6,466 nucleotides of DNA from Candidatus Puniceispirillum sp. (GTDB lineage Bacteria > Pseudomonadota > Alphaproteobacteria > Puniceispirillales > Puniceispirillaceae), in the NCBI GenBank assembly GCA_016780525.1, contig JADHLR010000088.1:1-6466 (forward strand), read 5' to 3'. The notes below the pieces were generated by a model that was given only the letters and a program-made list of their open reading frames with translations, had not been told where the DNA came from and did not search any database. Positions 1-5,857 of the stretch are shown piece after piece. Both the position numbers and the translations under genes were made by a program. Numbering within the stretch: the first letter of the stretch is position 1; the number at the start of each line of letters is the position of its first letter.

Positions 1-573
1 ATTGCCCGGGGGGTATCGCCTATTCTGATCACCATTGGAACGGTGACATTTTTGCCAGACAGTCTGAGCCTTTATCAGATGCTGGGGGTGTTAATGATTT
101 CAACCGCCATTCTGGCCTATGGATTTGCCCAATTTCGTAAAACTACGATCAACAGCACAGGCATTGTTCTGGCTCTGATAACCAGCTGCTTTATCGCTGC
201 TTATACAATTGTCGATGGCACAGGAACACGGGTTGCGCAAAATGCGATGATCTATTTTGGTATGACGTCGATTTGCAGCGCGGTTGTTCTGGTGATCTAT
301 TTTCAGCGTTTTCACAATGGCGTTATCAAACGGGTATTTACCGAGAGCTGGCGGGTTTGTCTTGTCGGCGGGTCAGCATCTTTTATCGCCTATGGCATTG
401 TGTTGTGGGCTTGTTTGTCAGCGCCAATCGCGTTGGTGTCATCCTTGCGTGAAACCTCGGTTCTGTTTGCCGTCGGGCTTGGCACCATCTTGCTGGGTGA
501 ACGTCTGACCATTTTCAAAATCTGCCTGACGCTGGTGATTTTAGCCGGGATCATTTTTCTGCGGCTTGGTTAA
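1..573 (+). CDS. EamA/DMT-superfamily permease, 3' part (5' end outside window)
   Basis: This is an inner-membrane transporter of the drug/metabolite transporter superfamily, usually a metabolite exporter; the substrate cannot be read from sequence. The frame is open from base 1 to a TAA at 571-573, giving 190 visible residues. A GTG at 43 lies inside a conserved segment (ARGVSPILI before it), so it is internal and the true start lies upstream. About five to six hydrophobic segments are visible. They begin with the end of the first EamA repeat (RGVSP, then a helix from about residue 22) and continue through the second repeat. Near the C-terminus, a helix pair containing SSLRETSVLFA and the short motif GERLT is the usual EamA ending before the last helix. 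Full-length members are about 280-300 residues with ten helices, so roughly a third is missing. The family call is firm; the exact role is not. Confidence 0.9.
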   Translation: MARGVSPILITIGTVTFLPDSLSLYQMLGVLMISTAILAYGFAQFRKTTINSTGIVLALITSCFIAAYTIVDGTGTRVAQNAMIYFGMTSICSAVVLVIYFQRFHNGVIKRVFTESWRVCLVGGSASFIAYGIVLWACLSAPIALVSSLRETSVLFAVGLGTILLGERLTIFKICLTLVILAGIIFLRLG

Positions 574-685
574 GCCATTTAGCGGCCACATAACAAATAA
601 TCGGTTTCTTCAATAGAAGTATGCTAATGTAACGCAACCCGGTTGGTGCGCGTGCCAATATCTGTAGAGTAGGGGCGGTTATTTT

Positions 686-1999
686 ATGACAACAGACGCA
701 TCACATCTCCGTCAAAGCCTGTCTGATGAGCTGCATGCGCGGGCTTTTTATGATTTTAACGGGGCTGGCCGTTTTATCCGGTTTGTCTATCTTGTTGGCA
801 ATGATGACAGTGCTGTTCTGAGCTATGTGAATGACTATTTTCTTTCTGAATCTTTGCCGCCAATGCCGGAAGAGGCAAAATTTCACCGCATTGAAACCGC
901 TGGATTTGCCCTGCGCGTTGAGCGCCATACCGAATTTTTGACCATCAGCTTTGTGGAAAAAGATCTGCAGGTGGCCACTGGCATTTCCCCGGATGCGTTC
1001 GATCAGTCATCGCTGCCGCATATGCCGTTCGACTGGGCGCGCAATGCACCGGCGCCGCTGTTTCATGCGATTTGGGTAGAGGTCGGCGGAAAACCGCCTG
1101 CCGCGTTAAAGCCGGCTGCCATGCTGAAAATGCTGCAGAGCCGTGCGGTCGCATCGAATAATTTAAGTGATTCGGCAGCACAGGTGCATTTTGCCTTTGA
1201 TATTGACGATGACGGATATTCGCGTGTCGTATTGTTCAACAAGTCAATCGAGGCGGTCCGCATGGGCCGTGTGGTGCAGCGTATTGTCGAGCTCGAAACT
1301 TACCGGCTGTTGGCGCTTCTCGGTCTGTCTACAGTAAAGGAATATTCTGCCCGACTTGCCAGTATTGAAGAGGTGCTGAGCGGTTTGACAAATGATCTGG
1401 CGAAAGAAATTAAAAAGCCTGATGGGCAGGTGCAAGGCCTTTTGTCGGTGTTGTCATCGCAGGCGGCTGATGTTGAAGATATCTATTCGCGCACCTCTTA
1501 CCGGCTGTCGGCAACAAAGGCCTACCTGGGGGTGCTGACCGGGCGGCTGGAACAAATGCAGTTGACCCGGTTATCCGGTTTTCAGGGGGTGCGTGGGTTT
1601 CTTGATCGACGCATGACACCGGCCATGGATAGCTGTAATGCGTTTTCCGAACGGCTGGCCAGCCTGTCACAGCGGATCAACCGGGCGGGTGCCCTGTTAC
1701 GGACACAGACAGAATTGGTAATCCAGCGGCAAAATCGTGATCTGTTGCAATCCATGGACGAGCGCGCCAAACATCAGCTGCGACTGCAACAAACGGTTGA
1801 ACGGCTATCGATTGCTGCTGTGACCTATTATGGTGTTGGTTTGGTCGGCTATATCGCTGTCAGCCTGCCGATCGACAAATGGGGCTTGTCTTTGATCGAT
1901 ATTAAGGCGCTGGCGGTGCCGGTGATCGCACTTGCCGTCTGGGCCGCTATTCGGCGGGTCAAGGATGCTGTCGCAAAGGCCGCGCATAACGACACATAG
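686..1999 (+). CDS. DUF3422 family membrane-anchored protein
   Basis: This 437-residue protein matches the DUF3422 family, whose function is not established. The N-terminus carries the family signature ELHAR (residues 15-19), here followed by AF where the family usually has PF. A soluble alpha/beta region runs to about residue 200. After it comes a long, charged helical stretch (about 210-370) that is probably coiled coil. The C-terminus has two hydrophobic segments, about 376-394 and 407-423, separated by a short loop, and then a basic tail, so the protein is likely anchored in the inner membrane by its C-terminal hairpin. The ATG at 686 is preceded by AGGGG at 671-675, ten bases away. It is a single gene, 112 bases after the permease and convergent with the phosphatase gene, 33 bases from stop to stop. 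I saw no convincing promoter in the gap at 574-685. Confidence 0.88.
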   Translation: MTTDASHLRQSLSDELHARAFYDFNGAGRFIRFVYLVGNDDSAVLSYVNDYFLSESLPPMPEEAKFHRIETAGFALRVERHTEFLTISFVEKDLQVATGISPDAFDQSSLPHMPFDWARNAPAPLFHAIWVEVGGKPPAALKPAAMLKMLQSRAVASNNLSDSAAQVHFAFDIDDDGYSRVVLFNKSIEAVRMGRVVQRIVELETYRLLALLGLSTVKEYSARLASIEEVLSGLTNDLAKEIKKPDGQVQGLLSVLSSQAADVEDIYSRTSYRLSATKAYLGVLTGRLEQMQLTRLSGFQGVRGFLDRRMTPAMDSCNAFSERLASLSQRINRAGALLRTQTELVIQRQNRDLLQSMDERAKHQLRLQQTVERLSIAAVTYYGVGLVGYIAVSLPIDKWGLSLIDIKALAVPVIALAVWAAIRRVKDAVAKAAHNDT

Positions 2000-2032
2000 C
2001 CACCAGCCGGCCTGCCGCGATTTGCAATGATA

Positions 2033-2605
2033 TCACAATGACGCCAGCGCCAGTTTACGCGCCGTGCCGGTTTTCAGATCATAAACCACGATCTCACCGG
2101 ATCTGACAGATAGCCCGGTAATCGCCTCAATCGTCACATAATGCGTGACCATCAGCACGGCTGGCGCTGTCCGTGGCAGGCTGTCCAGCTTCGCGCGTAA
2201 CCGGCTCAATGTGGCATCGCGCGGTGCATATCCCTGAAAAAACGAGTTTAACCCGTCAAACGGGGTGACCGCTCCCAAACCCAAAATCTGTGCGGTTTCC
2301 AGACAGCGGCACCAATAGCTGGAATAAATGCCGGAAAAAGTAAGGTTTGCTGCGGCCAGCTTGGCGCCAATGGCGCGGGCCTGGCGGCGGCCGGTTTCGT
2401 CGAGATTGCGCTGTGTACGACAATCATCAACTAAAAAACCACTTGGATCGCCAGTGCCGGGTGCCAGCGCATGCCGCATAAATAGAACGGTGCCGGTAAA
2501 TCTGTCGCTATTATCGGCTGTCGCTGGCAGGCTTGCCAGCATTGTCCAGAGCATCCCAAGGGCAAGCAACCAGACGTAAAGATAATGGCGGTTTGACTGT
2601 CGCAT
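2033..2605 (-). CDS. Exported histidine phosphatase family protein
   Basis: This 190-residue protein belongs to the histidine phosphatase (phosphoglycerate mutase-like) superfamily. These enzymes form a phospho-histidine intermediate while removing phosphate from a substrate. Residues 1-30 look like a Sec signal peptide: a basic start, a hydrophobic core at 9-26, and a likely cut after ATA (28-30), so it probably acts in the periplasm. The catalytic RHA motif is at 44-46 (H45), a conserved Arg is in SYWCRC (R100), and the second catalytic His is in VTHY (H155). QRNLDETGRRQA (65-76) is the usual helix after the first strand. The gene begins only 6 bases after the comE stop and has no clear Shine-Dalgarno site, so translation is probably coupled to comE. 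The natural substrate is unknown, and a link to sulfonate metabolism rests only on the operon layout. Confidence 0.85.
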   Translation of the reverse strand: MRQSNRHYLYVWLLALGMLWTMLASLPATADNSDRFTGTVLFMRHALAPGTGDPSGFLVDDCRTQRNLDETGRRQARAIGAKLAAANLTFSGIYSSYWCRCLETAQILGLGAVTPFDGLNSFFQGYAPRDATLSRLRAKLDSLPRTAPAVLMVTHYVTIEAITGLSVRSGEIVVYDLKTGTARKLALASL

Positions 2606-2611
2606 GGCAGT

Positions 2612-3175
2612 TTAGGCGTTACGCCGCGCAACTTCGCGCATAAAGCGGTCACGGATCACCGGGGCGTCCATATCGATCACCGGCACTTTGATATTGCCCG
2701 ACTCGCATTTGCTGACAATGATGGTCATTTGATTGCCCTCAATTGCGGCTTTTACCGTGGCTGGTGTGGCTTCGGCGGAACATTCAATAACATTCTCGCA
2801 GCCACAGGCTTCGGCCACTTTTGCCAGCGAGGTTTTGCGGCCGGCATAGGTCGGCTGGTCACCGGTTGACCCGTAGCTGCCATTGTCAATGATCAGCAAA
2901 ATGAAATTATCCGCGATATTGTTGGCGATGGTTGGCAGCGTGCCAAAATTGGTCAGCACCGATCCGTCGCCATCAATGGCAATGACCTTGGCAGATTGTG
3001 CCAGTGCCAGACCAAGCCCGATGGATGAGGCCAGCCCCATCGTCCCCAGCATGTAAAAATTGCTCGGCTGGTCATCCAGCATATGCAGCTCTTGCGAGGG
3101 CAGGCCGATATTTGACACAACCAATTGATCAGAGATGATCGGGATCAGATTTTTCAGGACTTCGCTACGGATCAT
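2612..3175 (-). CDS. comE: Sulfopyruvate decarboxylase, beta subunit (ThDP-binding)
   Basis: This 187-residue protein is the thiamine-diphosphate-binding beta subunit of sulfopyruvate decarboxylase, which with ComD converts 3-sulfopyruvate to sulfoacetaldehyde and CO2. The family pattern is visible throughout: SNIGLPSQEL (21-30), FYMLGTMGLASSIGLGLAL (40-58), and the ThDP/Mg motif starting GDGS at 69-72 and ending at IDNGSYGSTGDQP (96-108), with DN at 97-98 in place of the usual NN. The length fits stand-alone ComE; single-chain relatives such as phosphonopyruvate decarboxylase carry both halves in about 380 residues. The ATG is 3 bases past the comD stop. A GGGAG Shine-Dalgarno lies in the last codons of comD, so the two are surely co-translated. 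In methanogens this step belongs to coenzyme M synthesis; in bacteria it belongs to sulfolactate/cysteate/DHPS breakdown. A split phosphonopyruvate decarboxylase is the main alternative. Confidence 0.85.
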   Translation of the reverse strand: MIRSEVLKNLIPIISDQLVVSNIGLPSQELHMLDDQPSNFYMLGTMGLASSIGLGLALAQSAKVIAIDGDGSVLTNFGTLPTIANNIADNFILLIIDNGSYGSTGDQPTYAGRKTSLAKVAEACGCENVIECSAEATPATVKAAIEGNQMTIIVSKCESGNIKVPVIDMDAPVIRDRFMREVARRNA

Positions 3176-3178
3176 CGC

Positions 3179-3676
3179 TTATACTCCCTGCCAAAAGCTG
3201 GCATCGGTAAGGACAGCCACAGGCTTTTTGCCCATAAAGCTGTATTTTAAAATGCTGTCCAGTTCACCCACATCATCCGGGTGATGAAAATGATAGGTCG
3301 GGATATTCAGCTGTGCCAGCAGCGCCTTGGTATGGACAGCCATTTCGACCTGACAGGCAACCGGTTCACCCAGCTCGCCACGATAGCTGATCAGCATTGG
3401 CAGCGGGATATTATAATATTGGATCAGTGTCACCAGCGTATTAATGGTCACACCAATGGCGGTGTTCTGCATGATAATAGCGCTGCGCTTGCCACCCATA
3501 TAGGCACCGGCACACAGCCCCATACCTTCATCCTCTTTGTTTGAGGGGATATGATAAATTTCTTTGGCGGCGTCAATTTCATCAATGACACCGGCAAGCT
3601 GTTTGCAGGGAACTGTGGTAACAAATTCAATCTTGTTATTGATCAAATCAGCAACAATTTTCTGGTTTATCGACAT
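3179..3676 (-). CDS. comD: Sulfopyruvate decarboxylase, alpha subunit
   Basis: This 165-residue protein is the alpha (pyrimidine-domain) subunit that pairs with ComE to make the ThDP active site at the subunit interface. Recognisable blocks are EFVTTVPCKQL (17-27), NKEDEGMGLCAGAYMGGK (46-63) and IIMQNTAIGVTIN (67-79), followed by a YNIPLPMLISYRGELGEP block. E50 in DEG is the best candidate for the glutamate that activates the cofactor, by analogy with the NEG motif of phosphonopyruvate decarboxylases. I chose the ATG at 3676: it gives the usual family N-terminus (MSINQKIVADL), and AGAG lies 9 bases upstream. The frame stays open back to a GTG at 3769, but those extra 31 residues are basic, unlike the family, and overlap the proposed leader. 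It is the first gene of a comD-comE-phosphatase operon. No sulfoacetaldehyde acetyltransferase or sulfonate transporter is beside it. Confidence 0.86.
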   Translation of the reverse strand: MSINQKIVADLINNKIEFVTTVPCKQLAGVIDEIDAAKEIYHIPSNKEDEGMGLCAGAYMGGKRSAIIMQNTAIGVTINTLVTLIQYYNIPLPMLISYRGELGEPVACQVEMAVHTKALLAQLNIPTYHFHHPDDVGELDSILKYSFMGKKPVAVLTDASFWQGV

Positions 3677-3769
3677 CAAATAAATCTCTTGCTTGCGCCG
3701 CACGGACAGGCGGGTGCGTTTGTTAATCTGGATGATTGTGATTACGTGCGTCTGATATGCACCCCCCAC

Positions 3770-3799
3770 AGATTAGGGCAGATGCCAGGGCGAATGCAA
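3770..3799 (-). promoter_or_regulatory. Candidate promoter for comD-comE-phosphatase operon
   Basis: On the minus strand a -35-like TTGCAT (3799-3794) and a -10-like TAATCT (3775-3770) are separated by 18 bases. This would start transcription near 3763 and leave a leader of about 87 bases before comD. Both boxes are weak matches to the sigma-70 consensus, so this is a guess. The -10 box coincides with one copy of the TAATCTG motif. Confidence 0.25.
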
Positions 3800-3812
3800 T
3801 AATGATTTCGGC

Positions 3813-3841
3813 CCGACAGCAAAGTAATTGCCGCTGATAAT
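3813..3841 (+). promoter_or_regulatory. Candidate promoter for the small membrane protein gene at 3892
   Basis: CCGACA (3813-3818) and GATAAT (3836-3841) are 17 bases apart and match four and five of six consensus positions. Transcription would start near 3848, inside a GTTAATCTG motif copy (3843-3851) and about 44 bases before the ATG at 3892. It lies back to back with the proposed comD promoter. Confidence 0.35.
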
Positions 3842-3891
3842 GGTTAATCTGCGGTACGGTGTCGGTGGATCTGTGGTGCAGGGATATGGCG

Positions 3892-4128
3892 ATGTCGACA
3901 AAACCAATCGAGCAGACAACCGGGCTGTCGTCAAGAACACAGCTATCTGCCAGCGAAGTACAGGCTTTTATTGAGGCTAGTCTGGATCCGGCACCGCTGG
4001 CTTTTTCGCAGCGTATCACCCAGCTATTGGCGGCGCCTGTTGCCGCATCGCATCTGATCCTTGGATTGTTTATAGTATGTCTTGCGGGTCTGTTGCTGCT
4101 TGCCTATCAGTTTGGCTCTGGCGGGTAA
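3892..4128 (+). CDS. Small hypothetical protein with one C-terminal transmembrane helix
   Basis: I do not recognise this 78-residue protein. The first 50 residues are hydrophilic and rich in Ser, Thr, Gln and Ala. Residues about 53-72 (SHLILGLFIVCLAGLLLLAY) form a clear membrane helix, followed by a short FGSGG tail, so it looks tail-anchored or single-pass with the N-terminus in the cytoplasm. I chose the ATG at 3892 because AGGGA at 3880-3884 sits at the ideal distance of 7 bases. The ATG at 3886 is too close to that site, and the ATG-less extension to a GTG at 3859 adds nothing plausible. The gene is divergent from comD and convergent with the next membrane-protein gene, with only 17 bases between the stops. 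Its role is unknown. The good ribosome site and intact helix argue that it is real. Confidence 0.6.
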   Translation: MSTKPIEQTTGLSSRTQLSASEVQAFIEASLDPAPLAFSQRITQLLAAPVAASHLILGLFIVCLAGLLLLAYQFGSGG

Positions 4129-4145
4129 TCGACAGCCCCAAAAAT

Positions 4146-4385
4146 TTAAAACCAGCGCAACATGCCGATCAAACCTGCAGTGACGTAAAATAGCTGCAAA
4201 AACAAAATCCCGCGATGCCGGCCAAAATAGGCCCATAACCCAATCAGAAATGCGGAAATGAGCAGCAGGCTGAAGCCAATAAATTCTGCCCCAATATTCA
4301 ATGCGATCAGCATTGAATAGAGGATAGCGGTTGCAACACCAGCCCATTCCAGAAATTTTTGGCCCAATAGTTTTTGGCGACTCAT
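4146..4385 (-). CDS. Small three-helix membrane protein, function unknown
   Basis: This 79-residue protein is almost entirely membrane-embedded. Predicted helices are about 15-33, 36-54 and 59-77, with a basic R-H-R turn at 56-58 and a KFLEW motif (10-14) before the first helix. The architecture resembles small DUF membrane proteins of alphaproteobacteria, but I cannot name a family with confidence. I chose the ATG at 4385 because GGGGA lies 6 bases upstream and the reading frame beyond it (to 4457) encodes a polar, His- and Gly-rich stretch with no coding character that would overlap the SDR gene. It follows the SDR gene by 56 bases on the same strand and may be co-transcribed. No catalytic residues are evident. 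Confidence 0.72.
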   Translation of the reverse strand: MSRQKLLGQKFLEWAGVATAILYSMLIALNIGAEFIGFSLLLISAFLIGLWAYFGRHRGILFLQLFYVTAGLIGMLRWF

Positions 4386-4441
4386 ATTATTCCCCGTGCC
4401 GTTGGCAGCGTGTGATGCCTTATGTCTTCCTATCTTATGCC

Positions 4442-5146
4442 CTACGACAGCAGCCACCCCCCATCAACATCAATCGTTGTGCCGGTGATAAATTCATTTT
4501 CAACAGCAAATATAATGGCCTTGGCAATTTCATCCGGTTGGCCGGCCCGTTTGATCAGATGCGATTTGGTTACATTCTGGTAATGCGCCGTTCGGTCATC
4601 ACCGGTGAGGGCGACCATCGGGGTGTCAACAATCCCGGGCGCAACAACATTGATCCGTTTTGGCGCAATTTCTGCAGCAACAGCGCGGGCCAGTGCCTCG
4701 ACCGCGCCACCAACAGCCGACAGCGCGACTTGTCCGGGTTTCATTTTGCGCGCCGGGGTGCCGCTGACAAGCACGATACAGCCATTGTCGCGCAGCTGCG
4801 CTGTGCCATAGCGCACGACATTGCTATAGCCCCATAATTTGTCAAAAGAGCTTTTAAAGCCATCAATATCCATCTGCAGAAACGGGCCAAATGCGCGTGA
4901 TCCGCCGGTCGCCGAACTGATTAAAATATCAATCGGGCCTTCGGCTTCAAAAAATGCGCTGACAGCGTCGCTGTCTCTGGCATCAACAGCGGCCCGCTTA
5001 ACGCCATCAAGACCGGCAACGGCTTTGTTCGGATCACGGCTTACCGCGACAACTTCGGCACCGGCGGCAATCAATTGGTGACATGTGGCGAGACCAATTC
5101 CCGATGTGCCGCCGAAAACAACTGCTTTTTTTCCTGAAATATCCAC
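4442..5146 (-). CDS. Atypical short-chain dehydrogenase/reductase lacking the YxxxK motif
   Basis: This is a Rossmann-fold SDR protein of 234 residues with the start chosen here; residue numbers below count from the GTG at 5152, so subtract 2. The nucleotide-binding glycines are in GGTSGIG (14-20), and the strand-4 motif is SSATGG rather than NNAG (79-84). The C-terminal NVVAPGIVDTPM (168-179) and the ending TIDVDGGWLLS are typical. S130 in LVSGTPARK is at the catalytic Ser position. The usual Tyr and Lys are absent: aligning SAVGGAVEAL with the common YSASKAAVEAL puts Leu144 and Gly148 there. I recall similar Tyr-less SDRs of about this length (Lin1944-like). I prefer the GTG at 5146, seven bases after the strong AAGGAG at 5155-5160, over the GTG at 5152, which is almost touching it. 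The substrate and even the redox activity are uncertain. Confidence 0.87.
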   Translation of the reverse strand: MDISGKKAVVFGGTSGIGLATCHQLIAAGAEVVAVSRDPNKAVAGLDGVKRAAVDARDSDAVSAFFEAEGPIDILISSATGGSRAFGPFLQMDIDGFKSSFDKLWGYSNVVRYGTAQLRDNGCIVLVSGTPARKMKPGQVALSAVGGAVEALARAVAAEIAPKRINVVAPGIVDTPMVALTGDDRTAHYQNVTKSHLIKRAGQPDEIAKAIIFAVENEFITGTTIDVDGGWLLS

Positions 5147-5166
5147 AACCACTCTCCTTGTTATCT

Positions 5167-5178
5167 ACAGATTAGGGC
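5167..5178 (-). promoter_or_regulatory. TAATCTG motif copy upstream of the SDR gene
   Basis: The 12-base string ACAGATTAGGGC here is identical to 3768-3779 upstream of comD, and in both places it has the same orientation relative to the downstream minus-strand gene. Here it ends 21 bases before the SDR start and just upstream of its AAGGAG ribosome site. I see no -35 box at the right distance, so it is better read as a possible operator or chance match than as a promoter. Confidence 0.25.
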
Positions 5179-5244
5179 CTGCGGCGAAACGGGCCTGTGC
5201 TGGCGGTCGCCACATTATGATGCCGGTGTTTTGTTATGATGCGC

Positions 5245-5271
5245 AAACCGCCGCGGCTGATGATGCGGCGG
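5245..5271 (-). terminator. Possible intrinsic terminator of the XRE regulator gene
   Basis: Reading the minus strand, seven bases after the regulator's TAA there is a perfect 7-bp GC stem, CCGCCGC with GCGGCGG (5271-5265 and 5254-5248), around a 10-base loop. Only three T residues follow (5247-5245), so termination may be weak and some read-through into the SDR gene is possible. Confidence 0.4.
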
Positions 5272-5278
5272 CTATACG

Positions 5279-5653
5279 TTATTTGACTCGTTTTGCTTGC
5301 GATTTGATGCGGCTTAGCATCTTGTTCGCTGCTTTTAGCGTTAGTTCTAACTGTTCTATTTCGATGCGCAGCTCGTCGATAATTTGCTGGTGTTTCAACG
5401 GTTGCACCGCCGCCCGGCCAAGCCCGCTGAGCAAATAGGTCGGCGATACATTCAAGATGCCAGCCAGAGCCACAAGTTTATTCGCGCGGGGTTCAGAGCG
5501 GTCGGCCTCCCATGCCAGATAGGTGGCTTTGCGGACGCCCAGTCGATTGATGACCTGTGAAACCGTTAAGCCAGCCGCTTCACGCGCCTGAAAAACCCGC
5601 CCACCGAGCGTGGTGTCTTCCTTATCATCATAAAATATACTGCGCTTTGGCAT
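5279..5653 (-). CDS. XRE-family helix-turn-helix regulator with coiled-coil tail
   Basis: This 124-residue DNA-binding protein has one Cro/C1-type domain at about 16-79. The first scaffold helix is LGGRVFQAREAAG (16-28), the turn region LTVSQVINRLGV (29-40), and the recognition helix RKATYLAWEADRS (41-53) with the family's conserved W-E. The domain closes with LVALAGILNVSPTYLLSG (60-77). Residues about 85-124 form a Lys/Glu/Leu-rich helix with heptad character, likely a coiled coil for dimerisation. There is no peptidase or sensor domain, so it is not a full CI-type repressor. The ATG at 5653 has AGGGG nine bases upstream. A promoter is visible upstream and a GC hairpin follows the stop. It lies 132 bases upstream of the SDR gene, so it could regulate that gene or itself, but no operator could be proven. 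Confidence 0.87.
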   Translation of the reverse strand: MPKRSIFYDDKEDTTLGGRVFQAREAAGLTVSQVINRLGVRKATYLAWEADRSEPRANKLVALAGILNVSPTYLLSGLGRAAVQPLKHQQIIDELRIEIEQLELTLKAANKMLSRIKSQAKRVK

Positions 5654-5682
5654 GATCAGTTACCCCTTTATTTTCGTTCTGC

Positions 5683-5711
5683 AGTCTATGGGGGCTTGCC
5701 TAAAATTGCAA
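5683..5711 (-). promoter_or_regulatory. Promoter of the XRE regulator gene
   Basis: On the minus strand TTGCAA (5711-5706) and TAGACT (5688-5683) are exactly 17 bases apart, each matching four of six sigma-70 positions. Transcription would begin near 5676, giving a leader of about 23 bases that holds the AGGGG ribosome site. Spacing and position make this the best promoter for a protein gene in the window. Confidence 0.45.
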
Positions 5712-5842
5712 ACCGCCGACCGGAAAAAAACATATTTTGGGGCGCGGCGTTGATCAGGATGGACGAAAATTGCCCGCTATCACGCCACCAGGCGCTGGCT
5801 TTGGCCAGAAGAAACCAAGCGCTGGTTCTCGCAGGAGATTGG

Positions 5843-5857
5843 CGATAAAGGTTATCG
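5843..5857. repeat. 15-base perfect inverted repeat at the end of the small hypothetical gene
   Basis: CGATAA (5843-5848) and TTATCG (5852-5857) are perfect inverted arms around a 3-base spacer. The right arm contains the TAA stop of the gene at 6184-5852. It is AT-rich with no T-run after it on either strand, so it is a poor intrinsic terminator. It could be a protein site or chance. Confidence 0.3.

Larger units (their letters stand above)
3722..3851. promoter_or_regulatory. Cluster of three TAATCTG motif copies in divergent intergenic region
   Basis: GTTAATCTG occurs twice in direct orientation at 3722-3730 and 3843-3851 on the plus strand. CTAATCTG occurs once in the opposite orientation at 3776-3769. 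All three lie in the 215-base gap between comD and the divergent small-protein gene. The only other copy I find by eye in the window is also intergenic, upstream of the SDR gene. The positions, in the comD leader, at a proposed -10 box and at a proposed start point, would suit an operator, but this is inference. Part of the signal may simply be -10-like sequence. Confidence 0.3.

Noticed and set aside
2000..2032. Bidirectional terminator between the convergent DUF3422 and phosphatase genes
   Set aside because: Only a short GCCGGC palindrome is present, without a stable stem or T-runs.
3677..3769. N-terminal extension of ComD to the GTG at 3769
   Set aside because: The added residues are basic and atypical, the family starts at about MSINQ, and the extension would consume the likely leader and promoter region.
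3723..4019. Minus-strand frame antisense to the small protein gene
   Set aside because: It is rich in Cys, Ser and His with no domain features and conflicts with the comD upstream region. The plus-strand gene has a better ribosome site and membrane helix.
4331..4837. Long plus-strand frame opposite the SDR gene
   Set aside because: It is a shadow of the SDR coding sequence: rich in Asn, Arg and Gly, and no recognisable motif.
5788..5825. Overlapping short repeats (CCAG-GCG-CTGG, two copies of GCGCTGG)
   Set aside because: Arms of 4-7 bases in GC-rich sequence are expected by chance and no larger structure emerges.
5759..5848. Tiny plus-strand frame starting ATG at 5759 (29 codons)
   Set aside because: The peptide looks passable (MDENCPLSRHQALALARR), but it is very short, has no convincing ribosome site and no known match.
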